DNA of 48,614 nt, from positions 1 through 48,614 of the forward strand of contig CANLCT010000034.1 of assembly GCA_947489195.1 (NCBI GenBank), in the 5' to 3' direction. The stretch's first letter is position 1, and each line of letters starts with the position of its first letter. Below are positions 10,331 through 19,109 of the stretch, in pieces. A program made the position numbers and the translations under genes. The stretch comes from an uncultured Aquimarina sp. (lineage in GTDB: Bacteria; Bacteroidota; Bacteroidia; Flavobacteriales; Flavobacteriaceae). Below the pieces are notes generated by a model. The model made no database searches. It was not told the origin of the DNA and saw only the letters and a list, made by a program, of their open reading frames with translations.

Positions 10331-10348
10331 CCGTAAATAAATAATATT

Positions 10349-10513
10349 ATGTTTGAATTTGACCAATATTTAGGTTTTTTAGCATTTCTTACTATTTTAA
10401 CCATTGGTTTTTGGTTAATGATATTTTTAGCATCATTTGTTCCTTATTGGATAGGCGGAGCTATTGTTGAAATGATTAAAAACAGAGGAAAAAAAATTGA
10501 GTTTAAGCCTTAA
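10349..10513 (+). CDS. Small membrane protein, 54 residues
   Basis: Short ORF starting MFEFDQYLGF and ending KKIEFKP. Residues 8-30 are strongly hydrophobic and a second hydrophobic patch covers about 31-42, followed by a basic tail (KNRGKK). This suggests a small inner-membrane protein with a cytoplasmic C-terminus. It is framed by its own -7 box (10323-10330) and a strong hairpin terminator (10533-10565), which is the main reason to believe it is real. I do not recognise the family and cannot give a function. Confidence 0.7.
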   Translation: MFEFDQYLGFLAFLTILTIGFWLMIFLASFVPYWIGGAIVEMIKNRGKKIEFKP

Positions 10514-10532
10514 TTTTAAATCCATCATATAA

Positions 10533-10565
10533 AAAAAAGGAAGCCATTTGGCTTCCTTTTTTGTT
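10533..10565 (+). terminator. Terminator after the small membrane protein gene
   Basis: Long stem built from AAGGAAGCCA and TGGCTTCCTT with flanking A and T runs (arms 10533-10546 and 10549-10562), then more T. It lies about 20 bp after the stop codon. Confidence 0.9.
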
Positions 10566-10722
10566 TTATTCTGTTGTTAGTGTGCATTTATTATAAGTAT
10601 ATGTAAGATGGGGGAAAAATGGAGAGGCTAATAAAACAACTTTATGTAAAAATCAAGGTTTGTTTAAATCACTCTTTTGGTAATAATATTTATATTTACT
10701 TAGATATTTAAATCACGAACTT

Positions 10723-11346
10723 ATGAAAAAAATTATATTAGCATTAACCATTACGGCAACTTTGTTTAGTGTGTCTTGTAAAAAGAAAACGGAAGCAAAA
10801 GAGGTAATCGAAAAAGAAACAGTAGCCGAAAAAGGTTACAAAGTATCGGCTCAAGGTTCAATAGTTGAATGGACAGGATATAAGTTTACCGAAAAAAAAG
10901 GAGTAAAAGGTAAGTTTAAAACAATAAATGTTACTAGTGCGCCATTAGCAGCTACGCCAATTGGTGCATTTAATGGAGTAGACTTTAGTATACCTGTAAG
11001 TAGTATTTTTAGTAATAATGCTATTAGAGATGGAAAGTTAATGAAGTTGTTTTTTGGGTTTATGGAAAATACAGAATTGTTAACAGGAAGTTTTGTTACT
11101 AAAGGGGAACAAATTGTTTTAAATCTAAAAATGAACGATGTAACAAAAGAAATTCCATTAACATATACTATTTCGGATAGACACGTAAAGTTAGAGGGGA
11201 ATTTGAACATTTTAGATTTTGGAGCTGAAAAAGCATTTAATTCGATACATGAAGCTTGTAAGCTATTACATACAGGAGCAGATAAAGTAAGTAAAACTTG
11301 GGAAGATGTAAAAATTGAAGCTATCGTATTTTTGAAGGAATCATAG
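10723..11346 (+). CDS. YceI-like family lipoprotein
   Basis: 207-residue protein with a lipoprotein signal peptide; lipobox FSVSC places the lipidated cysteine at residue 19, followed by a charged linker (KKKTEAKE). The rest resembles the YceI lipocalin-like fold: GSIVEWTGYKF near residue 45, then alternating beta-strands. YceI proteins bind isoprenoid or other hydrophobic ligands in the periplasm, but the ligand here is unknown. A hairpin terminator follows at 11382-11410. An imperfect -7-like sequence, TATATTTA, is at 10691-10698. Confidence 0.8.
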   Translation: MKKIILALTITATLFSVSCKKKTEAKEVIEKETVAEKGYKVSAQGSIVEWTGYKFTEKKGVKGKFKTINVTSAPLAATPIGAFNGVDFSIPVSSIFSNNAIRDGKLMKLFFGFMENTELLTGSFVTKGEQIVLNLKMNDVTKEIPLTYTISDRHVKLEGNLNILDFGAEKAFNSIHEACKLLHTGADKVSKTWEDVKIEAIVFLKES

Positions 11347-11381
11347 TTGATAGTAATTTGAAAAATAGAATAATAATATTG

Positions 11382-11410
11382 AGCTGCCTTAATTAATGGC
11401 AGCTTTTTTT
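11382..11410 (+). terminator. Terminator after the YceI-like gene
   Basis: AGCTGCC (11382-11388) pairs with GGCAGCT (11398-11404), with a 9-nt loop and then a run of T to 11410. The next gene begins at the base after the T-run. Confidence 0.88.
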
Positions 11411-11959
11411 ATGGAAAAATTATACAACCCAATAAATAAAGAAAGTATTAGTATTTTAAAAAGTGCAACTGATGTAAATCAAAGTACTAATACTATAGAA
11501 TTAGAAGTTACTCTAGGTCCTAATGGAGGTAACCCTATACATTTTCATACCAAATTTACAGAGCATTTTTTTGCTGTAAAGGGAATTTTGGGTTTACATT
11601 TTGATGGAAACGAAATGCGATTGAATCCAAGTCAAGATTTTGCGGTAAAGCCATATATTAATCACCGGTTTTATAACCCGAGTACAACTAATTTTATAAC
11701 ATTTAAAGTAATTATAACTCCAGCAGTCGAAAGTTTTGAATGGTTTTTAAAAGCACAATTTGGTTTAGTTAATGATAAAAAGGTTTTTAGTAAGTTGCAA
11801 TTGCCAAAAAATATATTTCATTTATTGGTTTTGCTTAAATGGGGAGATACACAAGTAGAAACTATTTTTTATAAATTAGGAAAGCCATTTTTGAAACTAG
11901 GCTATTTTTTAGCAAAAAAGCTAGGAGTAGAAAGTAGGTTAAAAGAAAGATATTGTTAA
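11411..11959 (+). CDS. Cupin domain-containing protein
   Basis: 182 residues if started at the ATG at 11411 (MEKLYN). An in-frame ATG at 11396 lies inside the terminator hairpin of the previous gene, and its extra residues MAAFF are encoded by the stem and T-run, so I reject it. The first two thirds form a small cupin beta-barrel with a metal-ligand-like HFHTKFTEHF motif and a second histidine in NHRFYNP. The C-terminal third is hydrophobic and helical. The family includes metal-dependent enzymes and sensors; no specific role can be assigned. Its stop codon overlaps the stop of the convergent minus-strand gene. Confidence 0.75.
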   Translation: MEKLYNPINKESISILKSATDVNQSTNTIELEVTLGPNGGNPIHFHTKFTEHFFAVKGILGLHFDGNEMRLNPSQDFAVKPYINHRFYNPSTTNFITFKVIITPAVESFEWFLKAQFGLVNDKKVFSKLQLPKNIFHLLVLLKWGDTQVETIFYKLGKPFLKLGYFLAKKLGVESRLKERYC

Positions 11960-12723
11960 TTTGATGTTTTAGTAGTCTTGGCTTTTTCTTCTTCCTTCTT
12001 TTTTTTGATTTTATGTTTTTTCTTATACAAAGGAATATAATAACTAATAAAATAACTAAAACCAGTACCCACTATACTAAATTCATTAGTTTTTCCAAAA
12101 CCAGGTATAAATGTATTGTCAAAGCTATCGGGCTTGTCTTCTGTAATCATCAATTTTAACGATACATTAAAGCCTAAAAAAAGATTATTTAAAACTTCAG
12201 CTTTTAGTCCCGCTAAAAATTCTGCCCAATGGGCTGTTAAACCATTACTTGACAAATCACTTGAAAGTTGAGGATTTTCAAAAAATGAATTTCGAGTGGC
12301 AATATTAAAATTATTTAATTTTTGATCAAAAGCAGCTACTCCATAACGCGCACCCACAAAAATAAGATTACGCATTCCTGCTAAATTTTTATAGGCATTA
12401 TAGTCAATACCTACTTTAAGGTAGCCTCCGTTAGAGGTAGTACTTATACTGTTCTCGTTTAATGTAATTTTTTCAGTTCCAATTTCTGCGGCAGCATAAT
12501 ATTTTTTTGTCAATCGATAATCGCCATTTATTTCAAAACCACGATAGTCATCGGAGCTTATGGTACGGATAATTTTATTAATGTCTGTTCCAACTCTTAA
12601 ACCATAAGAATTGTTAAGTCTTAATTTTTTAGTAGCTGTAGTATCTGCCTCTTGAGCAATAAGTTGCCCAACAATACAAAAAATGCTAATGAAAAATACG
12701 AACGTGCGCATTAGTTTCGTCAT
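11956..12723 (-). CDS. DUF6048 family outer-membrane-like protein
   Basis: 255 residues with an N-terminal signal peptide ending near QLIAQ. The mature part has alternating aromatic/hydrophobic strands (LRVGTDINK, GYLKVGIDY, IFVGARYGV, FSYFISYYIPLY), as in small outer-membrane beta-barrels, and ends in a highly basic tail (KKKHKIKKKKEEEK). Its 5' end overlaps the DUF6452 gene by 38 bp, so the two are translationally coupled. From memory, DUF6048 and DUF6452 genes sit next to rlmD in many Flavobacteriia, matching this order. Function is unknown. Confidence 0.75.
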   Translation of the reverse strand: MTKLMRTFVFFISIFCIVGQLIAQEADTTATKKLRLNNSYGLRVGTDINKIIRTISSDDYRGFEINGDYRLTKKYYAAAEIGTEKITLNENSISTTSNGGYLKVGIDYNAYKNLAGMRNLIFVGARYGVAAFDQKLNNFNIATRNSFFENPQLSSDLSSNGLTAHWAEFLAGLKAEVLNNLFLGFNVSLKLMITEDKPDSFDNTFIPGFGKTNEFSIVGTGFSYFISYYIPLYKKKHKIKKKKEEEKAKTTKTSN

Positions 12724-13225
12724 TTATAGTGCTATTTTCAATAAAAATGTTTTGAATCCAATTGGTACTTTCATCAAACATTTCAGTATCGGTTGTGTTG
12801 TTTATACTTAATTCGCTAAAAACAGTTCTAAAACCACAAGCCTTACTTACAAATTCGTTGGTGCGTTTGTATGAAAGCTCAAGAGTATCTGTTCTAATAA
12901 TGGTAGTGTCTGTAGAGCTTGCGTTTATTTTGAATTCATATCGAACACTATCTTCATTAATATTTAAAGGAATAACAATAGAGTCAAATCTTTCAATACC
13001 AGTAACTATCCTTTCACTATCCGAGGCTAAGCTAACCTGTATGCCTGCAGCATTTTTTCTTAAACTATTATCTGTAAAATCTTGAAACGTGATAATTAGT
13101 CGTGGTGTAATAGACACATTGGCTGTATCACAAATATCATCTCTTTCGCAACCTGTAAATAACAGGAATAATGTACTTGTAAATATAAGTAAAGCGTAAA
13201 GTAAGTTCTGTTGTTTAAATTTCAT
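12686..13225 (-). CDS. DUF6452 family lipoprotein
   Basis: 179 residues with a lipoprotein signal peptide; lipobox LFTGC puts the cysteine at residue 26. A second pair of cysteines (in DICDTAN and KACGF) could form a disulfide. The remainder looks like a beta-sandwich exposed to the periplasm. The gene lies 23 bp after rlmD and overlaps the next gene (DUF6048) by 38 bp. The tight coupling suggests the two exported proteins work together, perhaps at the outer membrane; this is inference. Confidence 0.75.
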   Translation of the reverse strand: MKFKQQNLLYALLIFTSTLFLLFTGCERDDICDTANVSITPRLIITFQDFTDNSLRKNAAGIQVSLASDSERIVTGIERFDSIVIPLNINEDSVRYEFKINASSTDTTIIRTDTLELSYKRTNEFVSKACGFRTVFSELSINNTTDTEMFDESTNWIQNIFIENSTINDETNAHVRIFH

Positions 13226-13248
13226 TTTATAGCTTAATCAATAATATT

Positions 13249-14658
13249 TTAGCGCAACTCCAACAATACTACATTTTCTACATGATGCGTTTGCGGAAAC
13301 ATATCCACTGCTTGCGTTTTAGTAACTTTATAGCTACCATCTAATAACGCTAAGTCACGGGCTTGTGTGGCACTATTGCAACTTACATATACTATTTTTT
13401 TTGGAGCTATACTCAAAATTTGTGTAACTACATCTTTATGCATACCATCTCTAGGTGGGTCGGTAATAATAACATCGGGTATACCGTGTTGTTCGACAAA
13501 ACCAGCAGTAAATACTTTTTTCATATCACCTACATAAAACTCTACATTGTCAATTTTGTTATGCTCGGCGTTTAATTTAGCATCAGCAATAGCCTCTGGA
13601 ACCGATTCAACTCCAATTACATGTTTGGCTTTTTTCGAAACGAATTGTGCTATGGTACCTGTACCAGTGTATAAATCATAAACAAGTTCATTTCCAGTTA
13701 AGCCTGCAAAATTTCGAGTAATTTTATATAATTCATACGCCTGCTCGGAGTTGGTTTGATAAAATGATTTTGCGTTTATTTTAAAGCGTAAACCTTCCAT
13801 TTGTTCTTCGATAAAAGATTTTCCGGAAAAACAAATGACTTCTTGGTCGTAAATAGTATCATTTCCCTTAGTATTTACAACGTATTGTAATGAAGTAATT
13901 TCAGGAAATTGTTCTTTGATATAATTAAGTAATAATTCTCGTTGTTCGGCAGCTTCGTAAAAAAACTGTACTAAAACCATAATTTGATTTGTCGATGTAG
14001 TACGTATCATTAATGAACGTAAAAGCCCTTGTTGATTACGAGCATTGTAAAAAGGAAGGCTATTTTTTGTAGCAAACTCTTTTACTTTAGTTCTTATAGC
14101 ATTACTGGGATCAGTTTGTAAATGACATTTATTAAGATCTAAAATTTTATCCCACATACCAGGTATATGAAAACCAAGTGCGTTACGATTTTCAATTTGT
14201 TGATCACTTTTAATTTCGTCTAATGATAACCAACGACTATCACTAAATGAAAACTCCATTTTATTCCGGTAAAAATATTTTTTTTCGGAACCTAAAATAG
14301 GGGTAATTTCCGGGAGTTCAACTTTACCTATACGCTGTAGGTTATTAATAACTTCTTGCTCCTTGTAAAAAAGTTGATGCTCATAGCCCATATGCTGCCA
14401 TTTACAACCACCACAAGTACCAAAATGTTCACAGGCAGGTTTAGTGCGTTTATCAGAAAAGGATTTAAAATTAACAGCATTACCTTCGTAATATGCTTTT
14501 CGTTTTTTAAACGTTTGTATGTCAACTACATCTCCAGGAATTGCATTTGTTAAAAAAATAACTTTTCCATCGGGTGCTTTAGCAATACTTTTTCCTTTAG
14601 CACCAGCATCTATAACTTTAATATCCTCAAAAAAAGGTTTAGTTTTCTTTCTTCCCAT
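13249..14658 (-). CDS. rlmD: 23S rRNA (uracil-C5)-methyltransferase
   Basis: SAM-dependent RNA m5U methyltransferase of the RumA/RlmD family, 469 residues. The N-terminus is a TRAM-like RNA-binding domain (about 10-65). Cys76, Cys82 and Cys85 (in CEHFGTCGGCKW), with a later cysteine, fit the 4Fe-4S cluster seen in RlmD. The C-terminal methyltransferase domain has DPPRDGMH (400-407) and the catalytic cysteine in SCNS (Cys427). The target is probably U1939 of 23S rRNA, but RlmCD-type enzymes modify two sites, so the exact position is inferred. Confidence 0.92.
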   Translation of the reverse strand: MGRKKTKPFFEDIKVIDAGAKGKSIAKAPDGKVIFLTNAIPGDVVDIQTFKKRKAYYEGNAVNFKSFSDKRTKPACEHFGTCGGCKWQHMGYEHQLFYKEQEVINNLQRIGKVELPEITPILGSEKKYFYRNKMEFSFSDSRWLSLDEIKSDQQIENRNALGFHIPGMWDKILDLNKCHLQTDPSNAIRTKVKEFATKNSLPFYNARNQQGLLRSLMIRTTSTNQIMVLVQFFYEAAEQRELLLNYIKEQFPEITSLQYVVNTKGNDTIYDQEVICFSGKSFIEEQMEGLRFKINAKSFYQTNSEQAYELYKITRNFAGLTGNELVYDLYTGTGTIAQFVSKKAKHVIGVESVPEAIADAKLNAEHNKIDNVEFYVGDMKKVFTAGFVEQHGIPDVIITDPPRDGMHKDVVTQILSIAPKKIVYVSCNSATQARDLALLDGSYKVTKTQAVDMFPQTHHVENVVLLELR

Positions 14659-14726
14659 CTTGCAAAAATAGGCTTTTTGCGAGCAAATTTAATAATGAAT
14701 TTGTTCATTTGTAGTATTTTTGGTGC

Positions 14727-14921
14727 ATGAATAAATATTGGCCTTTTGTAACATTGATTTTTGCTGCTTTTTTATTGTTTTTTGAAACAGGAGTAAAAGA
14801 GTATACGGTATATAGTCAAGTGGTAGGATTGTGTTTGTGTATGTTTTCGCTTTATAAATTATCAAAAATATTACCTAATAAAGTAGAGGAAAAGGACGAG
14901 CAAGATAATTTAAAGTTTTAA
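14727..14921 (+). CDS. Small two-helix membrane protein
   Basis: 64 residues with two hydrophobic segments (about 5-20 and 27-46) and an acidic tail (KVEEKDEQDN). It is 2 bp upstream of the Smr gene and probably shares its transcript. TATTTTTG at 14715-14722 fits a -7 box, but it lies only 4 bp from the ATG, so the message would be nearly leaderless if that box is used. Not recognised as a named family. Confidence 0.65.
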   Translation: MNKYWPFVTLIFAAFLLFFETGVKEYTVYSQVVGLCLCMFSLYKLSKILPNKVEEKDEQDNLKF

Positions 14922-14923
14922 TA

Positions 14924-15475
14924 ATGTATGTAGTAGGAGATTTTGTTATGGCCATTGACGATGATGTGTATGGTCAAGTAGTGCGTATTGAGGGCGACCA
15001 ATATATTGTGCTTTCTACAGATGGTTTTGAAGTAGCTTACGCTAGAAAAGAGTTAGTCCTAGATAAAAGTAAACTGGAAGCTTTGGATTTTAGCAGAAAT
15101 TTTTCAGCTTTAGCTAATGAAAATTCATCATTTAAAAAACGACCTAAAACAACTATTCAAAAAAAGAAAGAAAAGCAACAACCTCCTATGGAGGTGGATT
15201 TACATATTCATAAATTAGTGAGTAACACTAAGGGAATGACTAATTATGATATGATGACTATTCAATTAGATACAGCTAAACGTCAACTAGATTTTGCTAT
15301 TCATAAGCGTATTCCAAGAGTAGTTTTTATACATGGAGTAGGGCAAGGTGTTTTAAAAACGGAATTGGAATATATGTTTCAGCGTTATGAAAATGTTCGC
15401 ATTAGCGATGGCGATTATCGAAAATATGGTTTAGGCGCCATGGAAATTTATATTCTTCAAAATGCTAGAATGTAA
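14924..15475 (+). CDS. Smr/MutS2 C-terminal domain protein
   Basis: 183 residues. The N-terminal part (1-50) resembles an SH3-like barrel, then a basic linker (KKRPKTTIQKKKEK, about 71-84), then an Smr domain with VDLHIHKL (91-98) and the conserved HGVGQGVLK loop (137-145). Smr domains nick branched DNA or cleave RNA, for example on collided ribosomes. As a standalone protein without the MutS ATPase it belongs to the small Smr proteins common in Bacteroidota. The exact target is unknown. Confidence 0.85.
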   Translation: MYVVGDFVMAIDDDVYGQVVRIEGDQYIVLSTDGFEVAYARKELVLDKSKLEALDFSRNFSALANENSSFKKRPKTTIQKKKEKQQPPMEVDLHIHKLVSNTKGMTNYDMMTIQLDTAKRQLDFAIHKRIPRVVFIHGVGQGVLKTELEYMFQRYENVRISDGDYRKYGLGAMEIYILQNARM

Positions 15476-15499
15476 AACAGGGACTTTTAGCACTTGCAA

Positions 15500-16474
15500 T
15501 TATTCAGTTTCAATTGGGCCTAAGGTTGTAGTGTCTCTATCAATAGTTTCATTTCTAGTAAATAGTACTTCTTGTTCGGTTCTTCTGTTTTCTGTGAATT
15601 CGCCTAAGGTGACATCTCTAGTGGTGGAGTTCTCATCATCAGTAAGGCCTAAATCATTAATAACAACTGTTGTACGGAAACTACGTGTAATGATATTTCT
15701 TACAATAAGTAAAGTTGGAGGTCTATTTTGATCAGTATCAGATGCGCTTAAGTATCTTGGAGTTTCATTTACACCATTAACACTGTTTGGGTTTGCATTA
15801 ACAACATTAACTTCATTTCGGGAGTCAATCCCATCTCCATCATCATCTTTGTCAAGGTGATTAGGAGTCATATCTCCATCAGTATCTCTAGGTACTCTTA
15901 ATTGTGGCCCTGTTGGATTATTTACATCATCTATTTCTATTAATTCAACAGATGTTGGTACGTTGTCGTTATCATCGTCAAGATCCATATAATTTGGTAA
16001 ATCATCTCCATCAGTATCTAGCGGGGGAGTTTCATTTATGCCTTCTTCAATATTGGTAAGGCCATCATTATCGATATCATCATTTTCCACTAAAAATGTT
16101 CTTATGGTGATTTGACCACGATCATTGTCTCTCAACTCTTGAATGATATCTGCAGAGTTGTCGGGTACTGCATTGCAAAAATAAGTACTGCCATTGATGT
16201 TGCCAGATAATTTTTGATAAGTTACCCGAACGTCACTTACTTCTATTGATAGCGAATCTTGTGTTTGTGAAAAAGGGTTAAATGGAGAATTTAACTCGAT
16301 AAAAATAACTTCGTTTGAATCGTTAATATTGTAAATAACACCTCTGTTTTCTGTATTGCAAAATTCCAAGTCATTTTCTTGAAATTGAAAATCATTTATT
16401 ACAACATCACCATCATCGCATGAAAGTACAAATGTTAGTGAAGCTAAAAGGCTAAAGTATTTTAAGAATTTCAT
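15500..16474 (-). CDS. Lipoprotein with thrombospondin type-3-like calcium-binding repeats
   Basis: 324 residues from the ATG at 16474 (MKFLKYF); an in-frame TTG at 16483 would add three residues and is less likely. Lipobox TFVLSC gives a lipidated cysteine. Residues of about 125-215 contain repeated Asp-rich loops (DNDGLTN, DTDGDDLPN, DLDDDNDN, DTDGDMTPN, DKDDDGDGID), typical of calcium-binding TSP3 repeats. The flanking parts look like beta-strands. It is probably displayed in the periplasm or on the cell surface. I do not recognise the whole protein, and neighbours give no clue to its role. Confidence 0.7.
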   Translation of the reverse strand: MKFLKYFSLLASLTFVLSCDDGDVVINDFQFQENDLEFCNTENRGVIYNINDSNEVIFIELNSPFNPFSQTQDSLSIEVSDVRVTYQKLSGNINGSTYFCNAVPDNSADIIQELRDNDRGQITIRTFLVENDDIDNDGLTNIEEGINETPPLDTDGDDLPNYMDLDDDNDNVPTSVELIEIDDVNNPTGPQLRVPRDTDGDMTPNHLDKDDDGDGIDSRNEVNVVNANPNSVNGVNETPRYLSASDTDQNRPPTLLIVRNIITRSFRTTVVINDLGLTDDENSTTRDVTLGEFTENRRTEQEVLFTRNETIDRDTTTLGPIETE

Positions 16475-16601
16475 GATAGTCAATTTTTAAGGGCTAATTT
16501 CTGAAAAAATAATAGGCTGTACAACAGAAACGATATAAGCAAGGTTTTAGTTGCATATAATATGTTTAAAAAAGAGATTTGAGCAAATACATTTTAAATT
16601 A

Positions 16602-17147
16602 TTAATCCAATTCAAGTTTTACATTATAATTTTCTAAATTTTTCAAATGTTCTTCAACCTTAAAACTTGAAGATTTAAATTTAGCTCTTCTAATTTTGCC
16701 TTCTTCTTGTCTGTGCGCACTACGTACAAATCGGCGTACAGCAGATACACTATTTAAAATAAGTCCGGGAACAGCAACAGATTTTCCATTATCATCACGA
16801 GCAACCATGGTAAAATAAGAAGAGTTACAATGCTTTTTTGCACCAGTAGTAATGTTTTCAGATTCCACTCTAACACCAATAACCATTGATGATCGGCCTA
16901 CAAAATTGACAGCTGCTTTCATAGTTACTAATTCCCCAACTTCAATAGGTTGTAAAAAATCAACTTTATCTACACTAGCAGTTACGGCATAAAAGCCAGA
17001 ATATTTGGCAGCACAAGCAAATGCTATTTGATCCATTAATGATAAAATATATCCTCCATGTATTTTTCCACTAAAATTAGAGTGGGATGGTAACATTAAT
17101 TCGGATATGGTTATATGCGATTCTTCGCTATGTTTAAATTGAGACAT
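16602..17147 (-). CDS. Acyl-CoA thioesterase (hotdog fold)
   Basis: 181 residues; single hotdog domain of the YciA/BACH type, which hydrolyses acyl-CoA to free acid and CoA. The motif KIHGGYILSLMDQ (28-40) matches the family's HGG plus catalytic Asp (Asp38), and VDFLQPIEVGE and SSYFTMVA follow the family pattern. The basic C-terminal tail (about 140-181) is longer than in YciA. Chain-length preference cannot be told from sequence. Confidence 0.88.
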   Translation of the reverse strand: MSQFKHSEESHITISELMLPSHSNFSGKIHGGYILSLMDQIAFACAAKYSGFYAVTASVDKVDFLQPIEVGELVTMKAAVNFVGRSSMVIGVRVESENITTGAKKHCNSSYFTMVARDDNGKSVAVPGLILNSVSAVRRFVRSAHRQEEGKIRRAKFKSSSFKVEEHLKNLENYNVKLELD

Positions 17148-17262
17148 TGTTTTTTTGTTAACGGTTTAAAGTTATCAATTGCCTATTGATGATTAATTTT
17201 ATGGATATTTCAAAAAATGTGTTGAACATTTTTATAACAACCTAATTACTAAAATTTATAAT

Positions 17263-17631
17263 CTAATTTTTATTAAAATGAGGTGAGCTTTCGAGTTCGA
17301 CATTAATAATAAAATATTTAGTATCGCCAAGCCAAGCAAATGTTCCAAAACGTTCTTTATAAGTTAATTTTACATATTTTCCTTGATAGGTATCTAATTT
17401 ATCAATGACTTCGGCGTTTTTGTCTTCAACCGAAAAACTAAAAATTTGCGCTCCAGATATTCCTTGACTAATTTCACCTTCGTAGGTTTTAAAAAGAATT
17501 CCTTTTTTACTGAACTTGATTAGCTCACCGCTACGTGTACCCTCACTGTACGAGGCAAAGTAAACCACGGCAAAATAACCTGCATATATTAAACTAAAAC
17601 CAGTTATTATAAGGAATAATATCTTTTTCAT
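17263..17631 (-). CDS. Conserved membrane-anchored protein of unknown function
   Basis: 122 residues: a single N-terminal membrane segment (about 4-27), then a small beta domain containing SEGTRSGELIKFSKKG and SQGISGAQIFSFSV. Relatives in Flavobacteriaceae are, as I recall, sometimes labelled 6-phosphogluconate dehydrogenase; nothing here supports that, since there is no Rossmann fold and the length is far too short. It lies 52 bp after rmuC on the same strand. Function unknown. Confidence 0.75.
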   Translation of the reverse strand: MKKILFLIITGFSLIYAGYFAVVYFASYSEGTRSGELIKFSKKGILFKTYEGEISQGISGAQIFSFSVEDKNAEVIDKLDTYQGKYVKLTYKERFGTFAWLGDTKYFIINVELESSPHFNKN

Positions 17632-17683
17632 TGCTATAAAATTTAGGAATCAAAATTAATGAATTTTTAAGTCTTAACTACAA

Positions 17684-19042
17684 TTAAATACTTTCATCGT
17701 TAGCGTTAGAAATCATATTTTCTGGAAGTGATTTTTTGGCTTTTGCGCCCATTTTTTTTAATTTTTCAACACTTGTAATTAAATTACCTCGACCAGAGAC
17801 TAATTTATTCATAGCTGCACTATAATCTTTTTTTGTATCATCTATTTTTTTGCCAATACTTGTTAAATCTTTAACTAAGCCTTCAAACTTATCATAAAGG
17901 GCTCCTGCTTGTTTAGCAATTTCTAAAGCATTGCGTTGTTGTTTTTCATTACCCCACATAGTATCAATAGTGCGTAAAGTTGCTAATAGGGTAGAAGGCG
18001 TAACTATTACAATATTTTTGTCAAAAGCTTTATTGTATAACGAATTTTCTTTATTGATAGCAACAGAAAATGCCGTTTCAATAGGAATAAAGAGTAAAAC
18101 AAAGTCTAAAGATTCGATATCATATAAATCTTGATAGTTTTTATTTGATAATTGATCAATATGTTTTTTTAATGAATTGATATGCTCTTTTAAATAGACT
18201 TCTTTAAGGTCATGCTCATCTTCATTAATAAAGCGTTCGTAGGCTACTAAAGTTACTTTTGCATCTATAATAATGCGCTTTCCATCGGGTAACAAAATAA
18301 TTACATCGGGTAAAGCACGTGTACCATCTTCGCGTGAAAAATTTTGTTGAATAAAATATTCTCTGTCTTTTTCAAGTCCCGATTTTTCTAGTACGCGTTC
18401 TAATACTAATTCCCCCCAATTCCCTTGGACTTTGTTATCTCCTTTTAAGGCTTTAGTAAGGTTAGTAGCTTCTTTACTCATTTGAGCATTTAGATCTTTT
18501 AGGCCTATAATTTGTTCTTTTAATGAGGCATTAGAAATACTATTCTCCTTATGTGTTTCTTCTACTTTTTTCTCAAAAGAACTAATGCGTTCTTGTAAAG
18601 GTGTAAGTATATTTTTTATGTTTTCTTTATTCTGCTCAGTAAATTTAGTTGATTTTTCATCTAAAATTTTATTAGCTAAATTTTCAAATTCTGTAGTAAA
18701 TTTTTCTTGCAATTGATTTACTTCTTTTTTTTGTTCTTGATTTCGAAGTGCTAAATTGTCAAATTCGACATTTTTACGAGTTAACTCTGTGTTTAAGAAT
18801 TCTTTTTGTCGCCTTAGGGCTTCACGTTCATCAATAAGTTCTTTTTTTTCAATAGCAAATTTTTTTTCGGCTTCAGCTAAAAGTGACTGTTGTGATGCTA
18901 TTTGTTGTTGTGATGATTTTAATTGATTTTTTACTTCCAATTCCAAATTTTTATAGCTGAGACCACTACTATATTTACCAATTAAAAAACCTACAATTAG
19001 TGCTAAAAAAACACCAATAAGCAAAATGATTTCTTGTTGCAT
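17684..19042 (-). CDS. rmuC: DNA recombination protein RmuC
   Basis: 452 residues. One membrane helix at the N-terminus (about 5-24), a long coiled coil (about 30-200), then the RmuC nuclease-like domain with GNWGELVLERVLEKSGL, LPDVIILLPDGK and IIDAKVTL. RmuC proteins limit DNA inversions at short repeats in E. coli and carry a PD-(D/E)XK-like fold. Size and order match the family. Neighbours give no added information. Confidence 0.92.
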   Translation of the reverse strand: MQQEIILLIGVFLALIVGFLIGKYSSGLSYKNLELEVKNQLKSSQQQIASQQSLLAEAEKKFAIEKKELIDEREALRRQKEFLNTELTRKNVEFDNLALRNQEQKKEVNQLQEKFTTEFENLANKILDEKSTKFTEQNKENIKNILTPLQERISSFEKKVEETHKENSISNASLKEQIIGLKDLNAQMSKEATNLTKALKGDNKVQGNWGELVLERVLEKSGLEKDREYFIQQNFSREDGTRALPDVIILLPDGKRIIIDAKVTLVAYERFINEDEHDLKEVYLKEHINSLKKHIDQLSNKNYQDLYDIESLDFVLLFIPIETAFSVAINKENSLYNKAFDKNIVIVTPSTLLATLRTIDTMWGNEKQQRNALEIAKQAGALYDKFEGLVKDLTSIGKKIDDTKKDYSAAMNKLVSGRGNLITSVEKLKKMGAKAKKSLPENMISNANDESI

Positions 19043-19109
19043 TTGTTATAAAAAGTTAAGTATTAATGGAAAAAAAATCAAGGGTTTATATTTAGCTTTA
19101 AAATAATAA

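Larger units (their letters stand above)
9952..10348. other. Intergenic region between fumC and the small membrane protein gene
   Basis: About 400 bp without a gene. It holds the fumC leader hairpin (CATCCA/TGGATG, 9967-9982), the minus-strand fumC promoter (10008-10038) and the plus-strand -7 box for the small gene at 10349 (10323-10330). The middle, about 10040-10320, is AT-rich and I see no convincing ORF or RNA there. Confidence 0.6.

Noticed and set aside
17263..17631. Name 6-phosphogluconate dehydrogenase for this small protein
   Set aside because: 122 residues with a membrane anchor and no NADP-binding fold; the label would be an inherited error.
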